A DNA stretch of 64,000 nt from Salipiger bermudensis (GTDB lineage: Bacteria; Pseudomonadota; Alphaproteobacteria; Rhodobacterales; Rhodobacteraceae), in NCBI RefSeq assembly GCF_020171625.1, contig NZ_JAIUZY010000013.1:87252-151251 (forward strand). The letters are read 5' to 3'. The first letter of the stretch is position 1. Each line of letters opens with the position of its first letter. The notes below the pieces were generated by a model. It was not told where the DNA came from. It made no database searches and saw nothing but the letters and a program-made list of their open reading frames with translations. This document shows, piece after piece, positions 63,912 to 64,000 of the stretch. A program made the translations under genes and the position numbers.

Positions 63912-64000
63912 TTAGGTTTGCACAGCGCGGTCCTCGAACGCCATAGGGCTGAGATAGCCCAATTTTGAGTGGCGTCGTCTCGGATTGTAGAAACGCTCGA
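63912..64000 (-). CDS. IS3-family transposase OrfB, C-terminal end (continues past the window)
   Basis: The last 28 codons, ERFYNPRRRHSKLGYLSPMA then FEDRAVQT and a stop, are the classic C-terminus of IS3-family OrfB proteins. The stop is followed by CTCTGTGTCCACGG, which probably includes the terminal inverted repeat. This second element abuts the truncated orfA, so it probably inserted into the first IS or recombined with it. Confidence 0.85.
   Translation of the reverse strand, partial: ERFYNPRRRHSKLGYLSPMAFEDRAVQT

Overview
The window is high-GC DNA from an alphaproteobacterium, almost certainly a member of the Rhodobacteraceae (Roseobacter group). The evidence is the family-typical gene neighbourhoods (cytochrome c next to pheA, dnaG-rpoD, nrdR-ribD, hisS-hisZ-hisG with short-form HisG, DUF1150 next to hsp20), a cobalamin-dependent ribonucleotide reductase, and short palindromic repeats carrying a GATATTT..GCCAGAAGAA core. 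No rRNA, tRNA or CRISPR array was seen.

Positions 1-40.8 kb look like stable chromosome. In order they carry: the start of a family-5 solute-binding protein (minus strand); a membrane-anchored cytochrome c; prephenate dehydratase; a three-gene TadE/TadE/TadG-like operon; a Glu-type amino-acid dehydrogenase; dnaG and rpoD; HlyU-like, SDR and YjbQ genes; nrdR-ribD; DUF1150 and hsp20 behind a sigma-32-like promoter; an L-lactate dehydrogenase; hisS-hisZ-hisG; slyX; dnaE; and an alpha/beta hydrolase. A tightly packed purine operon follows: xdhA-xdhB-xdhC (xanthine dehydrogenase and its cofactor-insertion factor), then a BMP-type nucleoside ABC transporter (ATPase, two permeases, binding protein), with a voltage-gated potassium-channel gene embedded before the binding-protein gene. 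YdcF, DUF1489 and the class II ribonucleotide reductase close this part.

Positions 40.8-64 kb look like an accessory region. Gene spacing is loose, and gaps of 300-700 bp are filled with degenerate copies of an interspersed repeat. Several regulator-plus-oxidoreductase cassettes occur (LysR/SDR with hydrolase, MFS and cyclophilin-like genes; LysR/NmrA/DUF1857; HxlR/SDR). There is also a lone Lon-type AAA ATPase, a bacteriophytochrome kinase with a single-domain response regulator between 54-bp direct repeats, gene remnants (IclR C-terminus, a VOC gene with an in-frame stop), an APH-type phosphotransferase, and nested IS3-family elements at the right edge.

The most notable find is upstream of an extra tryptophanyl-tRNA synthetase gene at 55.0 kb. 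A 15-codon leader peptide with tandem Trp codons is followed by a complete set of alternative RNA stems ending in a U-rich terminator. This is a ribosome-mediated transcription attenuator placed on trpS rather than on a trp biosynthetic operon. Second is a palindromic repeat inserted in frame inside xdhB, with an inverted pair of related copies between hisS and slyX.
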